Assembly: GCA_034508935.3 (NCBI GenBank)
Contig: CM067444.1
Coordinates: 15,728,266 to 15,792,265 of the forward strand
Source: Berghia stephanieae
Taxonomy: Eukaryota > Mollusca > Gastropoda > Nudibranchia > Aeolidiidae
DNA length: 64,000 bases
Direction: 5' to 3'
Made by a program: the position numbers and the translations under genes. Shown here one piece after another: positions 1 to 13,493 of this stretch (the stretch's first letter is position 1; each line of letters begins with the position of its first letter). The notes beneath the pieces are model-generated. The model saw only the letters and a program-made list of their open reading frames with translations. It searched no databases and was not told where the DNA came from.

Positions 1-1814
1 CACGCGCACACACATTCGCTAGCAAACGCTCACTCCATACCTTACCAATCAGTCAGCACTTTGTTGATGAGTTTAGTCACTGGTAACTGAGACTTGGCTT
101 TGGAAGTTGGAAGTAAATAATTCTAACACTAACATTCTATTACATGGGTCTCGAAAGAAAACAAAATAACTTTAAAGTAAGATAAAATAAAATGATAATG
201 CTCCAAGTCTTTTGAAAGGGTTCAGAACTGAAAAAGGACTGATTATCTAGATGATTTTAGGAATGTTGTATATTATATCCCAAGATCTCTAGGTCTAAGT
301 CTAAGGATTACTATCTAGCTATAACCAACAAAATCAAAAGTTGAAAAATTTGTCTATGTAGCGTAATGTTGTTTGTTCAGTTGTTTTTGTCAGTGTGTGT
401 GTGTGTTATTTTGATTCTGTATTTTCGGGAGGTCATGGCCTTGCCTTAAGTATCAGCACCAACTGTTTTTGTTTGTTCAATTCCAAGAAGCCAGGTTTGT
501 TAAACGGTTGTAGAGCTCCACGAATGCGTCTCTGTAAAGGACGAATAGTCTGTCTTGGTTCACTTAATTCAATCACAGAATCACAGGTGGCAGATTCACA
601 ATAGATTCTGGAGGTTGGCTAATTGAGTCTTGTATGGGTTAGCAACTGCTGTAGTTTCAGAAATGTGAGTTTTCGGGGTAATGGCACATTAGAGTTTACC
701 ACTCCTTGGTGCTTGTATTATCATTCTAACTTGAAGGAAATATGTCCATTCTTTGCTTGTTCCCCCCTTCTGTTATGAGTGGGTGTCATAATTTCTCGCA
801 TTTAGGTGGTGCTTCAGAAGTTATCCTAGAATGTACTCCATCGTTGTATAAGTTGATCAGAGCAATTAGGACTTCTGCTCCTAAATTTCCATCAAAAGCT
901 GCCTCACAGTCTAGGATGGGGCAAGGAATTATGTTTGCAGCAGCCATGGTCTCACAAATACTTGCTATCTTAAATAACATTCAATTTGTTTTTGTCAAAA
1001 TATGTTCTATTGTATTGAACAACAAAATTGTTACAGAGGGAAGGAAAGAAACTAACTTTAAAGTAAGAGTAAATAAAATTATATTCCTCTAGGAAGAATG
1101 TACTTTGTGATAGACCAGCACCGTTTTAGATTAAAGCATGGAATTTATGTTGTCCATTTCTTTCTAGAAAAATAAGAAAAATAATAATAAAAGTTCCGTA
1201 AGTCATGTTTCTTTCACTGATATAATGATAAGTAAAGTTAAACTTGAAAGCTATAGAAATCATTTATATCGCACCACACTATTATTACAATGACCTTGTC
1301 GAATGCTACCTCTTATTGAATGCTGACAACTAATTAATGAATCTCCATGCAAAAATTCATCCTTCATACGCACTTGGCACTGTATCTTCCAAATTTTGTT
1401 TTTTGGTGTGTTTTTTTCTCTGTTATGTTTTAATATATTTATAATAAATAAAGTAGACCATTCACTCAATATATCAGCTCTTTTTAAAACATTGGGCAAC
1501 AAGAAATATTTATTTTGTAAACAAACAATGAATTCCAAGGAAGAGCTTTTTTGTCACTTTGTGGTTAGCATTGCTCTGGCTGAAATGACCTCCTTTACGA
1601 GCCGAGATGCTTGTTGGATGTATTTTAATTTACTAAGAAATAAATAACCAAGAAATGGGGTTTTGAACCCCTCATTGAATCTGACTTCTGATTGACTGCA
1701 ACCTTATTCAATCCATCACCCACTCTACTAACAATATCTTTCTAGAGCTCTCTGCTCAGTCAGAAGTATAATGAAAAAGAATTAATTTTGCACTATATTT
1801 TCTTTCATTTTCAG
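1..1814. other. Left flank, no assigned gene
   Basis: AT-rich sequence. The only coding-looking stretch is the minus-strand ORF at 786-980, listed separately. An open plus-strand frame at 742-1092 overlaps it and shows no domain I recognise. A splice-acceptor-like pyrimidine tract ending in CAG at 1812-1814 marks the start of the exon that carries the next gene. No tandem repeat longer than a short GT run near 395 was seen. Confidence 0.4.
786..980 (-). CDS. Unrecognised minus-strand ORF, possibly a terminal exon
   Basis: A 64-codon minus-strand frame with balanced amino-acid composition (contains MAAANIIPCPIL and LGAEVLIALINLY) ends at a stop at 786. AG dinucleotides just upstream, near 970-980, could serve as an acceptor, which would make this the last exon of a gene entering from the right. 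The family is not recognised and no partner exon was found. It may be a chance ORF or a transposon remnant. Low confidence. Confidence 0.2.
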   Translation of the reverse strand: MLFKIASICETMAAANIIPCPILDCEAAFDGNLGAEVLIALINLYNDGVHSRITSEAPPKCEKL

Positions 1815-3243
1815 AAAGAAAGTCACAGTAATCATTCAGACAAGTAGAATTGCTGATACAAGGTAAATGATGCAGGGATTCATGACAAGAAAGAAATGGC
1901 TATTCATTGGGGTAATTGCCATCTCTGCAGGGATTATTTTCATAATGCAAAGTACCTTAACAGGCACAAGTCATGGCACTAGGAGTGTTCATCACTTCAA
2001 ATTACATGCTAGACCAGATGCTGAAAGGATAATTAATGTTGATAAATATTTCAACAAAGACTCCGATGAAGATGAAAACAATGGTCAGTCTTTCGACATA
2101 ATTGGTTTAGATGATCAAGATTTTGGTTTCAAATCTGTTGTGACCTCGACTAATCAACAATCAGATCAATATTCATCAGTTGTTAATCAGCTTGCTGATA
2201 CTTTAGAACATAAACTTTCAACTTTAACAACACAGGAAAGAAAACTGAGACCAGTCTGTCATAACCCTGATGTGGTAGCCAATAGTTGTGATGATGGTGG
2301 ATGTCTTCGAACAGCTTTCTCAACAGGCCTGAAAGAACGAATTGCCGAGTTAGTAAACCCGGCCCACCTCAAAATTTCAAGTAAAATTCAAGAAAGTATG
2401 GACAATATGGTTAAAGAAGTTCCTCAGGGTAAAGAATTCGCAGTTGTCACTGCTGCCTCATCAAACCATTTCTTGGAGGTTCAGAGTTTGATTCAAAGCA
2501 TCCACCAAAATGTCTACCCCCATTTTAAGAATTTCTCATTTGTTTTCTTTAACATCGGCCTTTCTTCAAAAGAAAGATCACAGATGGTTAAGCATTGTAA
2601 ATGCCATGTGGTGGATTTCCCATTTGATGAGTTCCCAGAATTTGTCCAGAAAGTCAAATGCTATTCTTGGAAGCCAATCATACTTAACGCCCTAATCAAT
2701 CATGCCAATACTGTTATTTGGGTTGATTCATCCATTCGGTTTGACAAAGATCCAGCATATTTATCACATCTTTTTCAAAGAGTAGAAAAACGAACTCTTC
2801 AACTTGGAAGTACTCAAGTAATTTCACCTTTTCGTACATACCGTAGCATGTATCATTTTTTTGGAGATGAACCATGCATGTATCTAGATATGTTTCAAGC
2901 TATTGCCGGAGTTTTTGCATTCAAAAGTCAAATTTTTGTGAAACGAGCTGTACTGGATCCGTGGGTAGCTTGTGCAATTTCTGAAAGCTGTATATGTCCT
3001 TCCAAACAACCAAAGAAGTCTTGTGTAGAAAGTAAAAATATGTTGAAGCAATGGGAAGATAAAACGGGACCAATAGTTTATGGTCTATGCCATCGGTTTG
3101 ATCAATCATCTATTAGTTTAATTCTCCATAAGTTGTACCAAGGTTTTTTTCACTGGGTGACTTTTCATATAGGAGGCTATGTACAGATAAAAAGAAACGA
3201 AAATATAGCATATTTTGATGCACTTGAAAAACATTTGTCATAA
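1815..3243 (+). CDS. DUF1647-like type II membrane protein, glycosyltransferase-like
   Basis: The coding exon starts after the acceptor at 1814. The first ATG is at 1867 and the stop is at 3241-3243, giving 458 residues without introns. A second in-frame Met follows the first directly. Residues 8-28 are basic then strongly hydrophobic (KKWLFIGVIAISAGIIFIM), a signal anchor for a Golgi or ER type II protein. A stem of about 130 residues with a small cysteine cluster follows. The lumenal domain starts near residue 190 with AVVTAASSNHF, continues with YSWKPIILNAL and IWVDSSIRF, and ends with CHRFDQSSISLIL. From memory of the family, the TAASSNHF and VDSSIRF motifs match the DUF1647 domain found in nematode and other invertebrate proteins thought to resemble glycosyltransferases. 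The WVDSS segment could act as the acidic metal-binding motif (inference). The substrate is unknown. A 5' UTR exon is expected upstream of 1815 but was not located. Confidence 0.75.
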
Positions 3244-3384
3244 TGCAATATTTCATTTCAATGATGACACTAATTGTACAGCAACTGTAATTATTTTAGT
3301 TCTGCATTGCTAAAGAGTATTGGTATGCATGTGTTATAGATCATTTGCATTTAGGATGAGCTAAATTACATCTTCCATTATATA

Positions 3385-4721
<1,337 letters not shown>

Positions 4722-5910
4722 TATCCCAATATAATTAAACAATCTTAACTGTTTACAACTCTTTAATGTTACAGAATATGAATAAGATGTTATTGTTTAA
4801 GGAGAACCTCTAATCTTGCTTATTAAGCATTGGGGTTTTTATGTATTTTGTCATATTGACAATTCTGTTAATCCACTTTATATGTTTTTAATTTGTAAGA
4901 AGGCATTATAATTTTTAACGATTATGTAATTTTCTCATCTTTATACTTTATGTTCTCTTTCATTGGCTGAAAGTGTTTAGGGTGTCATAACCAGATAAAA
5001 ATGCTTTATGGGTTATGCCATTGTTTTAGAAAACTTAAATATGGAATCCCTTTTTTTTTTTTTTAATTTGATGATTTTTTTTTCTCCTTTCAAACGATAC
5101 ATGAATGGTACAAAACAAAACAAAAACATATCCTCTTAAACTTGATTAAATTTAATGTTTAAAATTAAAATTTATTAGAGATCAAATTGTGTAATTTAGG
5201 CTAATCATAAGAACTCATAATGTACACCTACTTCTTCCATTCAAGTACTTCTTCCATTCCATCGTTATATATCACTCAATCGTTAAATTGATCTTCTACT
5301 AATTTAGTTCTATATCATTTGCTCAGAATATTAAAGTGAGGGTGGAATACAAGATAAATCAAAATATCTGTCAACAATAAGTCCAGATTTTGTTTATAAG
5401 TTGTTGATATCTGAAATTTTTTTGACCTCTTGTGTTATTTTATTCTTGTGATGAATATTGTTTGCCTTACCTTTATTGATTATTACTTGTTTGTCAACTA
5501 AAGATCTGTTTCACTTTATGACTATGTAAAAGTCCTTTAGCAAGTTAAATCATTAAAATACGAACACATTAAGGTCTTTTGTTTTTATTCAGCACTCAAA
5601 TAATTTTACTTTTAATTTATCTGTAGTTTATTCCAAATTTCAATTCATTCATAACCTTAATTTTTCCAAAACATTTTCTCCCAAAGTATCAACTTGCTTA
5701 TGCTGTGCCATAAAGATAGATTAATTCTCTTTAACGGTCTAGTCTAAATGGTTGTGGTCTGTGCTGTTAATTTCATGATGAACATGGGATTAATGATGAT
5801 GTAGGGTTGTGAGGTGAATGTTTCTATTTATTTCCATGTTTTACAATATATTCCTACCAAGGTTCCTTCTTATCTGTTAAGTGTATCTTTTTTTAGGTTA
5901 AGATCTCATG
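4722..5910. other. Intergenic, nothing recognised
   Basis: AT-rich intergenic sequence between the transposon and the first family A SINE copy. It has homopolymer T runs near 5050 and 5088, but no ORF, tandem repeat or terminal-repeat structure that I could support. Confidence 0.5.
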
Positions 5911-6441
5911 TATCTGGGTACTGTGTGGGGTTCCCAACCTCCCATAGTGGGCAGGGAGGTACTTGCTGTCTTCTATACCCCTATACCTGTTGTCCAATTG
6001 CTTTCTGTCGTTGTCTTGGAATGAGGTTATTTTGTTTTGTCCTGCCCTGGCTTGGAGGAAACAGTCGAATGTATAGTTATAGTATTGGAAGATGATATTT
6101 TCTTTTTGTCAGTGTAAATCATCTCTCTGTTATGTACTGTTATTTTTTCTATTTTAAACATTTCATTTGTAAACATTTGAGTGTATTCCTCTTGGTGGGA
6201 TCTTTTGCTGGTGTCTGGGTGAAAATTTTAGTTGATCTCAATCTAGGTACACTGATAGTGTGTTCTTGGAATCTACATCTGCTACCTATTTGAGCCATTC
6301 CTCTTTGTCTTACTTTGTCCTCAAGTCCTCTTTTAATTGTACATCTAGAATGTTTTTACTTTCCAATTTCCTTCCTTTTTACTGGCGCTGATATTACCTA
6401 AATGTGTTGCATGCAAGCACCATAAAACCCTTAAAAACAAT
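5911..6441 (+). mobile_element. SINE-like retroposon family A, copy A1
   Basis: Family A is a ~530-bp dispersed element. It starts with a TGGGTGGGGTTC-type head, contains a 5' palindrome (ACCTCCC ... GGGAGGT) and ends in a hairpin followed by GTAAAACCCTTAAAAACA and an A/C-rich tail. In this copy the 3' stem is GGCGCT/AGCACC, one pair decayed. The flanks share ATCTCATGTAT (left near 5902, right near 6446), consistent with a ~11-bp target-site duplication. No open reading frame is shared between copies, so it would depend on a partner LINE (inference). Confidence 0.75.
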
Positions 6442-6708
6442 AAAATCTCATGTATGAAATGGTCATTGTAATTTTTCAGCCTCTGACATAGTTGCTGTGT
6501 ATGAGGATTACACCCTGAACGATTTACAAATCTTTTTAATTAATGTTGATAATATATACTAAGGGCTTCCAACTCAAACCATGCATGGGTCATGCGCAGT
6601 AAAACATGTTTAATTTATGATTAGTTTATCTCCCACATTTACCCTTGTGACCAACAACAAACAGAGACCAACCACAATCCCGTTATTTAACAGGAATAGT
6701 CATGTGAT

Positions 6709-6815
6709 CTAAACACACATGACAAGTTACCTAAACACACATGACAAATGACCTAAACACACATGACAAGTTACCTAAACACACATGACAAATGACCTAA
6801 ACACACGTGACAAGT
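6709..6815. repeat. Minisatellite, 22-bp unit in alternating pairs
   Basis: About five units of the type ACCTAAACACACATGACAAG. They alternate between endings GTT and ATG, so the true period is 44 bp made of two 22-bp halves. Confidence 0.85.
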
Positions 6816-7229
6816 GATATTTCGGAAGACGCACTGTTTAATTTGTTTTTTTTTCAGTTTTTCTCAAAATCTCATCTCTCCACTTACACGGTTAAAGTGA
6901 GACACCCTTGATTTAAATATATTTGTAAATAAAAACTATGAAATTATAGTGCTTAACTTTTTAATGAAAGGAGCTGTTAATAAAGCATTCTCAGTAAAAT
7001 TTACTTCCTGAAGATTGCGATAACAAGAAACAATGTTGTAGAAGTTGAAGCAAATTATACTGAGATTATTTTATTTAAGTATTTATATAATATTAACAAA
7101 ATATAAAAATTATGTAAAATATTATGTACAAAAAATTCACATTCACAGAGACCAAAATTGCTTTGTTTCTTTTGCTGATATTAATAAATTTTTAAAAACC
7201 ACAATCTCATCTCTTAATACATAGATTTG

Positions 7230-7291
7230 CATATATATATTATATATATAGATATATATATATATATATATTAATATATATAGTATATATA

Positions 7292-7362
<71 letters not shown>

Positions 7363-7375
7363 ATATATATATATT
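7230..7375. repeat. (TA)n microsatellite
   Basis: Interrupted AT dinucleotide tract immediately left of the long foldback element. A shorter TA tract (about 7645-7675) lies beyond the right flank, so the foldback may have inserted into or next to a TA array. Confidence 0.9.
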
Positions 7376-7380
7376 TATAA

Positions 7381-7577
7381 ACAAATTGTCACTCACTTTT
7401 TTTGTGGCCGAGACGTTCGTTTTCTGTGTCTCTTTACACATCCTCAGTCGGTGTAATCCTTAATAATGTCCATTATGGACATTAATGGACATTATTAAGG
7501 ATTACGCCGACTGAGGACGTGTAAAGAGACACAGAAAACGAACGTCTCAGCCACAAAAAATGTGAGTGACAATTTGT
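7381..7577. mobile_element. Foldback element with two ~90-bp inverted arms
   Basis: Left arm 7381 to about 7473 and right arm about 7485-7577 are near-perfect inverted copies (ACAAATTGTCACTCAC against GTGAGTGACAATTTGT at the tips) with a spacer of about a dozen bases. Only a few mismatches are seen across the arms, so the inversion is young or maintained by conversion. There is no coding potential. It has the form of a MITE or foldback transposon. The superfamily cannot be told because the flanks are AT-rich and no clear target duplication is visible. Confidence 0.7.
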
Positions 7578-8428
7578 ATTCTATATTGGCTCTAACCATC
7601 ATTATCGAGCACTTTCGTATCTACGAGTACCCACCAACACTCATAGATATATATATATATATATAATATATTATATTACTCCTAAGACCCTTTGCGCTGT
7701 GGTTTTTATGGATTGATCAAATTGACCCAAATTAATTAACAAACGATCGATTATACTTCTTATACGTGCCTAGTAAGAGTCAAAAGTTATCGGCATTGGT
7801 CTTGTCAATAGATAGATGGCTTTACCAATCTTGTCTTTTGAAAGTCCCATGATGATTATCCAATGCTCTGATCTCCTGAGTATCCCCACATTCATTCATT
7901 GATGTGTCAGCTTTAATTGTGACCCACTGCCTCAATCTAATATTGTGTTTAACAGAGGTAAAAATTGAATGTTAAATCCTTGTTTTTGTCATTGCTGTAA
8001 TTTTGGGGGTTTTTTGTTGAGATCTTTTTTTCAATTTTATTTAGTTATGAAAATTGAATTAATTGCTATAATTTTATTGTGAAGGATCAATTTACAGTCC
8101 TCCAAATTGATAACTTTTCACAATTTTGATTAATTTGACTTTCAAGACAGGGTTCGAGTTTACTTTAACCTAACATCATTTCTTATTTTTTTCCCCAAAA
8201 TATTAGTCACAGCAAGGGATCTTAAGATTCATTGAATCCTAAATATCATTTATTCTTTTGCAACTGTCTTGGTGAATGATTGAAATTCTAGCGAGAACTA
8301 CCAGATAATTATATTTTTTAAGAAATTCATTCTCTCTTCTAAAGGATGAAGTCTGCGGATAAAAATGTTTTCTTGCTCAAGGTATTTATATTGTAAAATT
8401 TTTAATCAAATGCTGTTGTATCCTGCGG
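7578..8428. other. Intergenic, nothing recognised
   Basis: AT-rich sequence with no recognisable gene or element apart from the short TA tract near 7645-7675. Confidence 0.45.
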
Positions 8429-8590
8429 AAGGTAGATTCTGCAATAATCTATTTCACATTGAAACTCCTCTTGTAATTATAATAAGGTAGATTCTGCAAT
8501 AATCTGTTTCACATTGAAACGCCTCTTGTAATTATATTAAGGTAGATTCTGCAATAATCGGTTTCACATTGAAACTCCTCACATAATCAT
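8429..8590. repeat. Tandem repeat, 55-bp unit, three copies
   Basis: Units start at 8429, 8484 and 8539 with AAGGTAGATTCTGCAATAAT and continue to AAACTCCTCTTGTAATTAT. The third unit is truncated. Units differ by one or two bases. Confidence 0.88.
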
Positions 8591-8673
8591 AATATTCCGT
8601 TTCAAAAACCATTGATATTTCTTTGCGATGTATATCATGGAAGGTTTTGCATGGAATTTTTGTAACCATTTTC

Positions 8674-9160
8674 CTGGGTGGGGTTCCTGACCTCCCATAG
8701 TACTTGTAGTATCTTCTATCCCCTGTATCTGTTTTCCAATTGCTTTCTGTCTTTGTCTAGGAATGAGATTACTTGGTTTTGTCCTGACCCAGGCCATAGT
8801 CCTTGGCTGGGAGGGAAACAGTTGAATGTATAGTTATAGTTTTGGGAGATGATCTTTTTTTTCTTGTAAATCATCTCTCTGTTATGTATTATTTTTGATT
8901 TACATGTGATTTATAAACATTTGAGTGTGTTCCTCTTAGTGGGGACCATTTAGGTGGTCTCAAACTAAGTACACCGATAGTGTGCTCTTGGAATCTACAT
9001 CTGTTCCCTATTTGAACCAATCCCCTCTGTCTTCCTTTTTCTTTGGTATTTTAATTCTAATTCTAGAGCTTTTTACTATCCCATTTTCTTCCTTTTTACT
9101 GGCGCTGATATGACCTACGTGTGTTGCAAGTGCCGTAAAACCCTTAAAAACAAAACAAAA
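8674..9160 (+). mobile_element. SINE-like family A, copy A2, with a long flanking duplication
   Basis: Full-length family A copy with 3' stem GGCGCT/AGTGCC (one G-T wobble) and tail GTAAAACCCTTAAAAACA. The sequence just left (about 8608-8673, from ACCATTGATATTTCT to GTAACCATTTTC) is repeated just right (about 9161-9227) with a handful of differences. That is a direct duplication of about 66 bp, far longer than the 11-15 bp of sister copies. Confidence 0.8.
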
Positions 9161-9621
9161 CCATTGATATTTCTATACGATGTATATCATGGAATTTTTT
9201 GCATGGAAATTTTGTAACCATTTTCATTTGACATACCTGTATAAGTTGTTGCAGCAACTACCTCATATAGACATGTTTTATGTTGAAATTGAAACCATAG
9301 TGATAGTCTTTGGCATTTTGTGTTACTACTTAACCTTAAACAATGATAAAATGCATATCTTGTAACCATGCCTCTACCATATTGTGTATAAAATTTATTA
9401 AATGTTACGTATGAACCGAATTTATGATTTGGTAATTCTTGGTATGAAAACTAACAGGCCCTTGGAACAAACCTAAATGCATAATTCAAATGATTAACTC
9501 CGGTATCAAAACCATTTTTATAAGGTTATAATGTCTAGATCAACTAGGGCTTTTAAATCTCTGACATTAATAACAAATCTTGCAGATGAATGGCTAATTC
9601 CCACTTCTGATTTAAGACACA

Positions 9622-9733
<112 letters not shown>

Positions 9734-9806
9734 TTCTTTCTTTTTTCCTGAGACTCCAATGTTTTACTTCAAAGTTCGGAGCTAGATAAGTTATCAATCA
9801 AATGTG

Positions 9807-10150
9807 GCGGGTGGCTGGATGGGAGCATCACCCTTGAATCATATACCTATGATGTTCGCATGGGTGTACGATCCGATAGTGATGTCGTTTCTTCTTCTCT
9901 TTACTAGCCTATCCTGCTTCTTTGGTTTGTGATTGTATTTTTGACAGGGGATATTTTTTTTCCTGTAAATCTTCTGCCTGTTTGTTCTTGGTTATTTATA
10001 ATTTAGCTTATGATATTTTAGGTTATGATTTTGATTTACATTTGTACTATTTTTGTTAGATTGCTTGTTTTTTTGTTTCAGCGGTCTCTCATATAACCTC
10101 AATTGTGTTGGAAGAGACCTAAAGCAACAAACAAAAAACAAACAAAAAAA
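9807..10150 (+). mobile_element. SINE-like family B, copy B1
   Basis: A 344-bp element flanked by perfect 10-bp duplications ATCAAATGTG (9797-9806 and 10151-10160). It begins GCGGGTGGCTGGATGGGAG and ends in the hairpin GGTCTCT ... AGAGACC followed by TAAAGCAACAAAC and an A-rich tail. Nearly identical to copy B2 at 21456-21793, so the family was active recently. The loop of its terminal hairpin matches that of family A although the stems differ. Confidence 0.85.
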
Positions 10151-11767
10151 ATCAAATGTGTTCTATGTTTGTTCTAATCCACCCTCTATGTTACCTTTTT
10201 CAGAGATTAATATTGAAATACCACGGGGTATTGTGAGCTGACATTTCATTGAGAAACTTGCTTCATTTAATTCGCTATGAATTGTATTTGCAATTGTTTT
10301 GTTGCTAGTTTCTCTTCTTTTTTATCAGGGCAGTTTGTTGTTGTTGCTTCAATCCTTTCCCTGTGACTTCTTGTCCTCAATCCAATCCAGTCGCTTTTAT
10401 TATGTTTTTTTTTCACAGATATATTATACTTATAATATAACGTCCCAAGGCAATCATTCAATCGTTCTGTTACTATTAAATACAAAATTTACCCTTTGAA
10501 AGTTGTTCAATCATGATTGTATTTTTTTATTCTCTTATTCTATATATTTTCATATTTTTCAATGAGATTATAAGATCTATTTCAGTTCATATCTTAAAGA
10601 TTGTACATACCATATTTATTTACAGTTTATTTATGAACGATAATTTGAATATATATGGGATTACAGCTTACAGTTTCTGACTTAATTCAATAGCCAAAAA
10701 GCTTGAGATTCATATTTTTATTAATCAGCTCGCAAAATAATTTTATCAGCATGTAGTTGTTGCAATTTTTAAACGTAGATATGTTTGAAAGAATATGTTT
10801 CATATTGAAACTAAATATTTCAGTAGAAATTTTTGATAGAATTGTTATTTTATTTTTTTGTTGTTGGATGGGTTTTTTGTTTGTTTTTGTTTGTTTTTGT
10901 GTGTGTGTGTGTGTATTTTTGTTGGGTTTTTTTTTTTTTTTTGGGGGGGGGGGGGGATGTTTTTTTAAATTATTATATTATTTTCTTTAAATCATCTTTC
11001 GATTTGTCTTTCGTCAAGTTGAGTGATTTTTCTTTTTAATAGAATAGAGAACCCATACCAGCGTCTGCATGAGGCTTTCAGTGGTATAAGTTTAACGGTG
11101 GGAAGATTGGTGCTGGTGTCTACTTCTCTTCTCTACTTGAATACGTCCTCTTAATCGTGATTTTTTTAGATTCACATGACCCAAAGTGCTATTGATCCTT
11201 TTATATCTCCAAATCTAACCATTCATGTATGGGCGGATAGTTACTGTGTACATCTATGATTCATAAGGTCTAAACCAAACGATGTGCAAGTACTAGAGTG
11301 TGTGTGTGTGTGTATGTGTGTGTGTTTATGTGTGTGTGCGTGTCCTGGCTTACTACTGTTTTCGCCACACCAATGCCATATTCATTCAAGATAAGCATTT
11401 TCCATGTCTATGTCTTCCATTTAATGATGTTATCATGTATAAGTTTCAGTGCTCTGCCATTATTATTTCTTTTTCAATGTCTGTTACAAATTCCAAGTTT
11501 CTATTCATCTATTTTCAAAGATATTCATAATTTCATGTTTTGCTGTTATATTGTGTTTGTTGGTTGGTTGATTATTATAGGTGTGTGTGTGTGTGTGTGT
11601 GTGTTGTGTGTATTCTGTGTATACAATTATTTCTCGTTTTCTTATTTGGCGTTCCATTCAACTGAATTTTGAGTTTTCCAAATTAGACAGACACTTGTGT
11701 GTGTGAAAACATACCTGACTATGTTTGTTACTGCTTTCAATGTCATCTCATCACTCAGATTTCATAT
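10151..11767. other. Intergenic with GT and T/G simple repeats
   Basis: No gene is recognised. Simple sequence includes T- and GT-rich runs with a G-run at 10855-10957, a (GT)n tract at about 11298-11342 and another at about 11580-11612. Open frames across them are low-complexity artefacts. Confidence 0.5.
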
Positions 11768-12309
11768 CCTGGGTGGGGTTCCTAACCTCCCATAGTGGGC
11801 AGGGAGGTACATACTATGTCTTCTATTCTCCTGTATCTGTTTTCCAACATGCTTTCTGTCTTTGTCTTGGAATGAGATTACTTAGTTTTGTTCTGGCCCT
11901 GACCGGATACCCTGGCTGGGAGGGAAACAGTCAAATGTATAGTTAGTTTTGGGAGATGATATTTTTTCCCTTGTAAATCATCTCTCTGTTATGCACTGTA
12001 TTATGTTTTGTTTATGTATTATATATGATTTGTAAACATTTGAGTGTGTCCTCTTAGTGGGGGCCTGTGCTTATGTCTGGATAGGACTCTTAGGTGATCT
12101 CAAACTAAGTACACTGATAGTGTGCTCTTGGAATCTACATCTGTTGCCTATTTGAACCAATTCCCCTTCGTCTGCCTTATTCTTGGATGCTTTAATTGTA
12201 ATTCTAGAACTTTTTACTATCCCATTTTCTTCCTTTTTACTGGCGCTGATATTATAGGACCTAAATGTGTTGCAAGCGCCGTAAAACCCTGAAAAACATA
12301 AAAACAAAC
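11768..12309 (+). mobile_element. SINE-like family A, copy A3
   Basis: Family A copy with an intact 3' stem GGCGCT/AGCGCC and tail GTAAAACCCTGAAAAACA. Target duplication unclear. Best-preserved terminal hairpin of the family in this window. Confidence 0.8.
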
Positions 12310-12578
12310 ATCATAATTCATAATATATCCATGAAATATAAGCATATTATAATCTTAACATAAATCATAATGTAAACTATGTTTTGTACTGATAATGTAT
12401 ATATCTATGTACCTCTCCATAGTGATTTATATACTCACTCTGTATGAAAATGTTTATGATTTTGATAATATAAACTATGTTTCGTATTGTTTATGCATGT
12501 ACCTCTCCATATTGATTAATATACTCACTCCCGTTGTATGAAAATGTTTATAATTTTGTTAATGATGAAGATGAGAAA

Positions 12579-12609
<31 letters not shown>

Positions 12610-12937
12610 AGAAGGAAGAGAATGGCAGTTATTTTTATTTTCCAATATTTCATTCTATATAATGTTAAGGGGAGAATGCCAGCTTACTAAGGACATAGAA
12701 AAGTGTACAAAACAGTTTAAAATCACAAAATTGAATCTCAATTACCACCAAACTGACCGATGAGAATTACATTTGCCATAATGCTTGTTGTGTGTTTCTG
12801 GAAAAGCAAAAGAATTGGTTCACACCAGTTTGCTCTTTCTACAGTAGTCATATATTATACTACAATACATTCAAGCTTTGTTTTATATAATATGTAATTG
12901 TTGTAGTCTGCTCTTGGCAGTCGTTCTGAGGAGTTAA
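12310..12937. other. Intergenic with diverged tandem pair and G-run
   Basis: Two related ~105-bp stretches (about 12345-12450 and 12455-12560, each with AAACTATGTTT and GTACCTCTCCAT) form a diverged tandem duplication. A run of roughly 28 G residues follows at about 12583-12609. No gene recognised. Confidence 0.55.
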
Positions 12938-13164
12938 CTCACTCAACCCTAACACCGACTATATCCTAGTTTACCCGGATTACTTTTACCCCATGCCAAT
13001 TTATTACATTTTTCTAAGACAAATTATAGGCTTAGTATCAAAGCTAATGTTTTTAGTTTTTACGTGGTAATGATAGTTGAATAAGAATATCTATGCACAT
13101 GCTCATTTTTAATACATTTTATTCCAAATTTGAAAAGATGCAAAAATGTCTAGGATTGAGTGAG
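12938..13164. mobile_element. piggyBac-type MITE
   Basis: A 227-bp element between TTAA tetranucleotides at 12934-12937 and 13165-13168, with inverted ends CTCACTCAACCCTA and TAGGATTGAGTGAG (one mismatch). A TTAA target and short inverted ends are the signature of piggyBac. No transposase frame, so non-autonomous. Confidence 0.7.
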
Positions 13165-13493
13165 TTAATCTCTTTATTTTTGTTTGTTTTATTCTTTATT
13201 TTTGTTTGTTTTATTCTTTTTTTTTTGTTTTTTTGTTTGTTTTTTGTCTTTTTAGGGTGTCATTATTTGGTTTGCTTTAATTTTATAAAAATGATTGTAA
13301 ACAATGTACCAAAGATATTGAGAAAATTTACCTTTACATAAGATATTAAATCGAGACTGCTTTACTTATTCTTATATACATTATATATAAGATTTTTACA
13401 TGTGTTTGAACTAAATTTAATGGTTTGACAAAAACAGAGCCAATTTATCCAATTATTGATTGACAAAACATGAAAATCGTTTACCATCAATTC

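Noticed and set aside
5814-6095. 93-codon ORF with tryptophan and cysteine residues
   Set aside because: Lies in family A SINE copy A1; the frame is not conserved among other copies.
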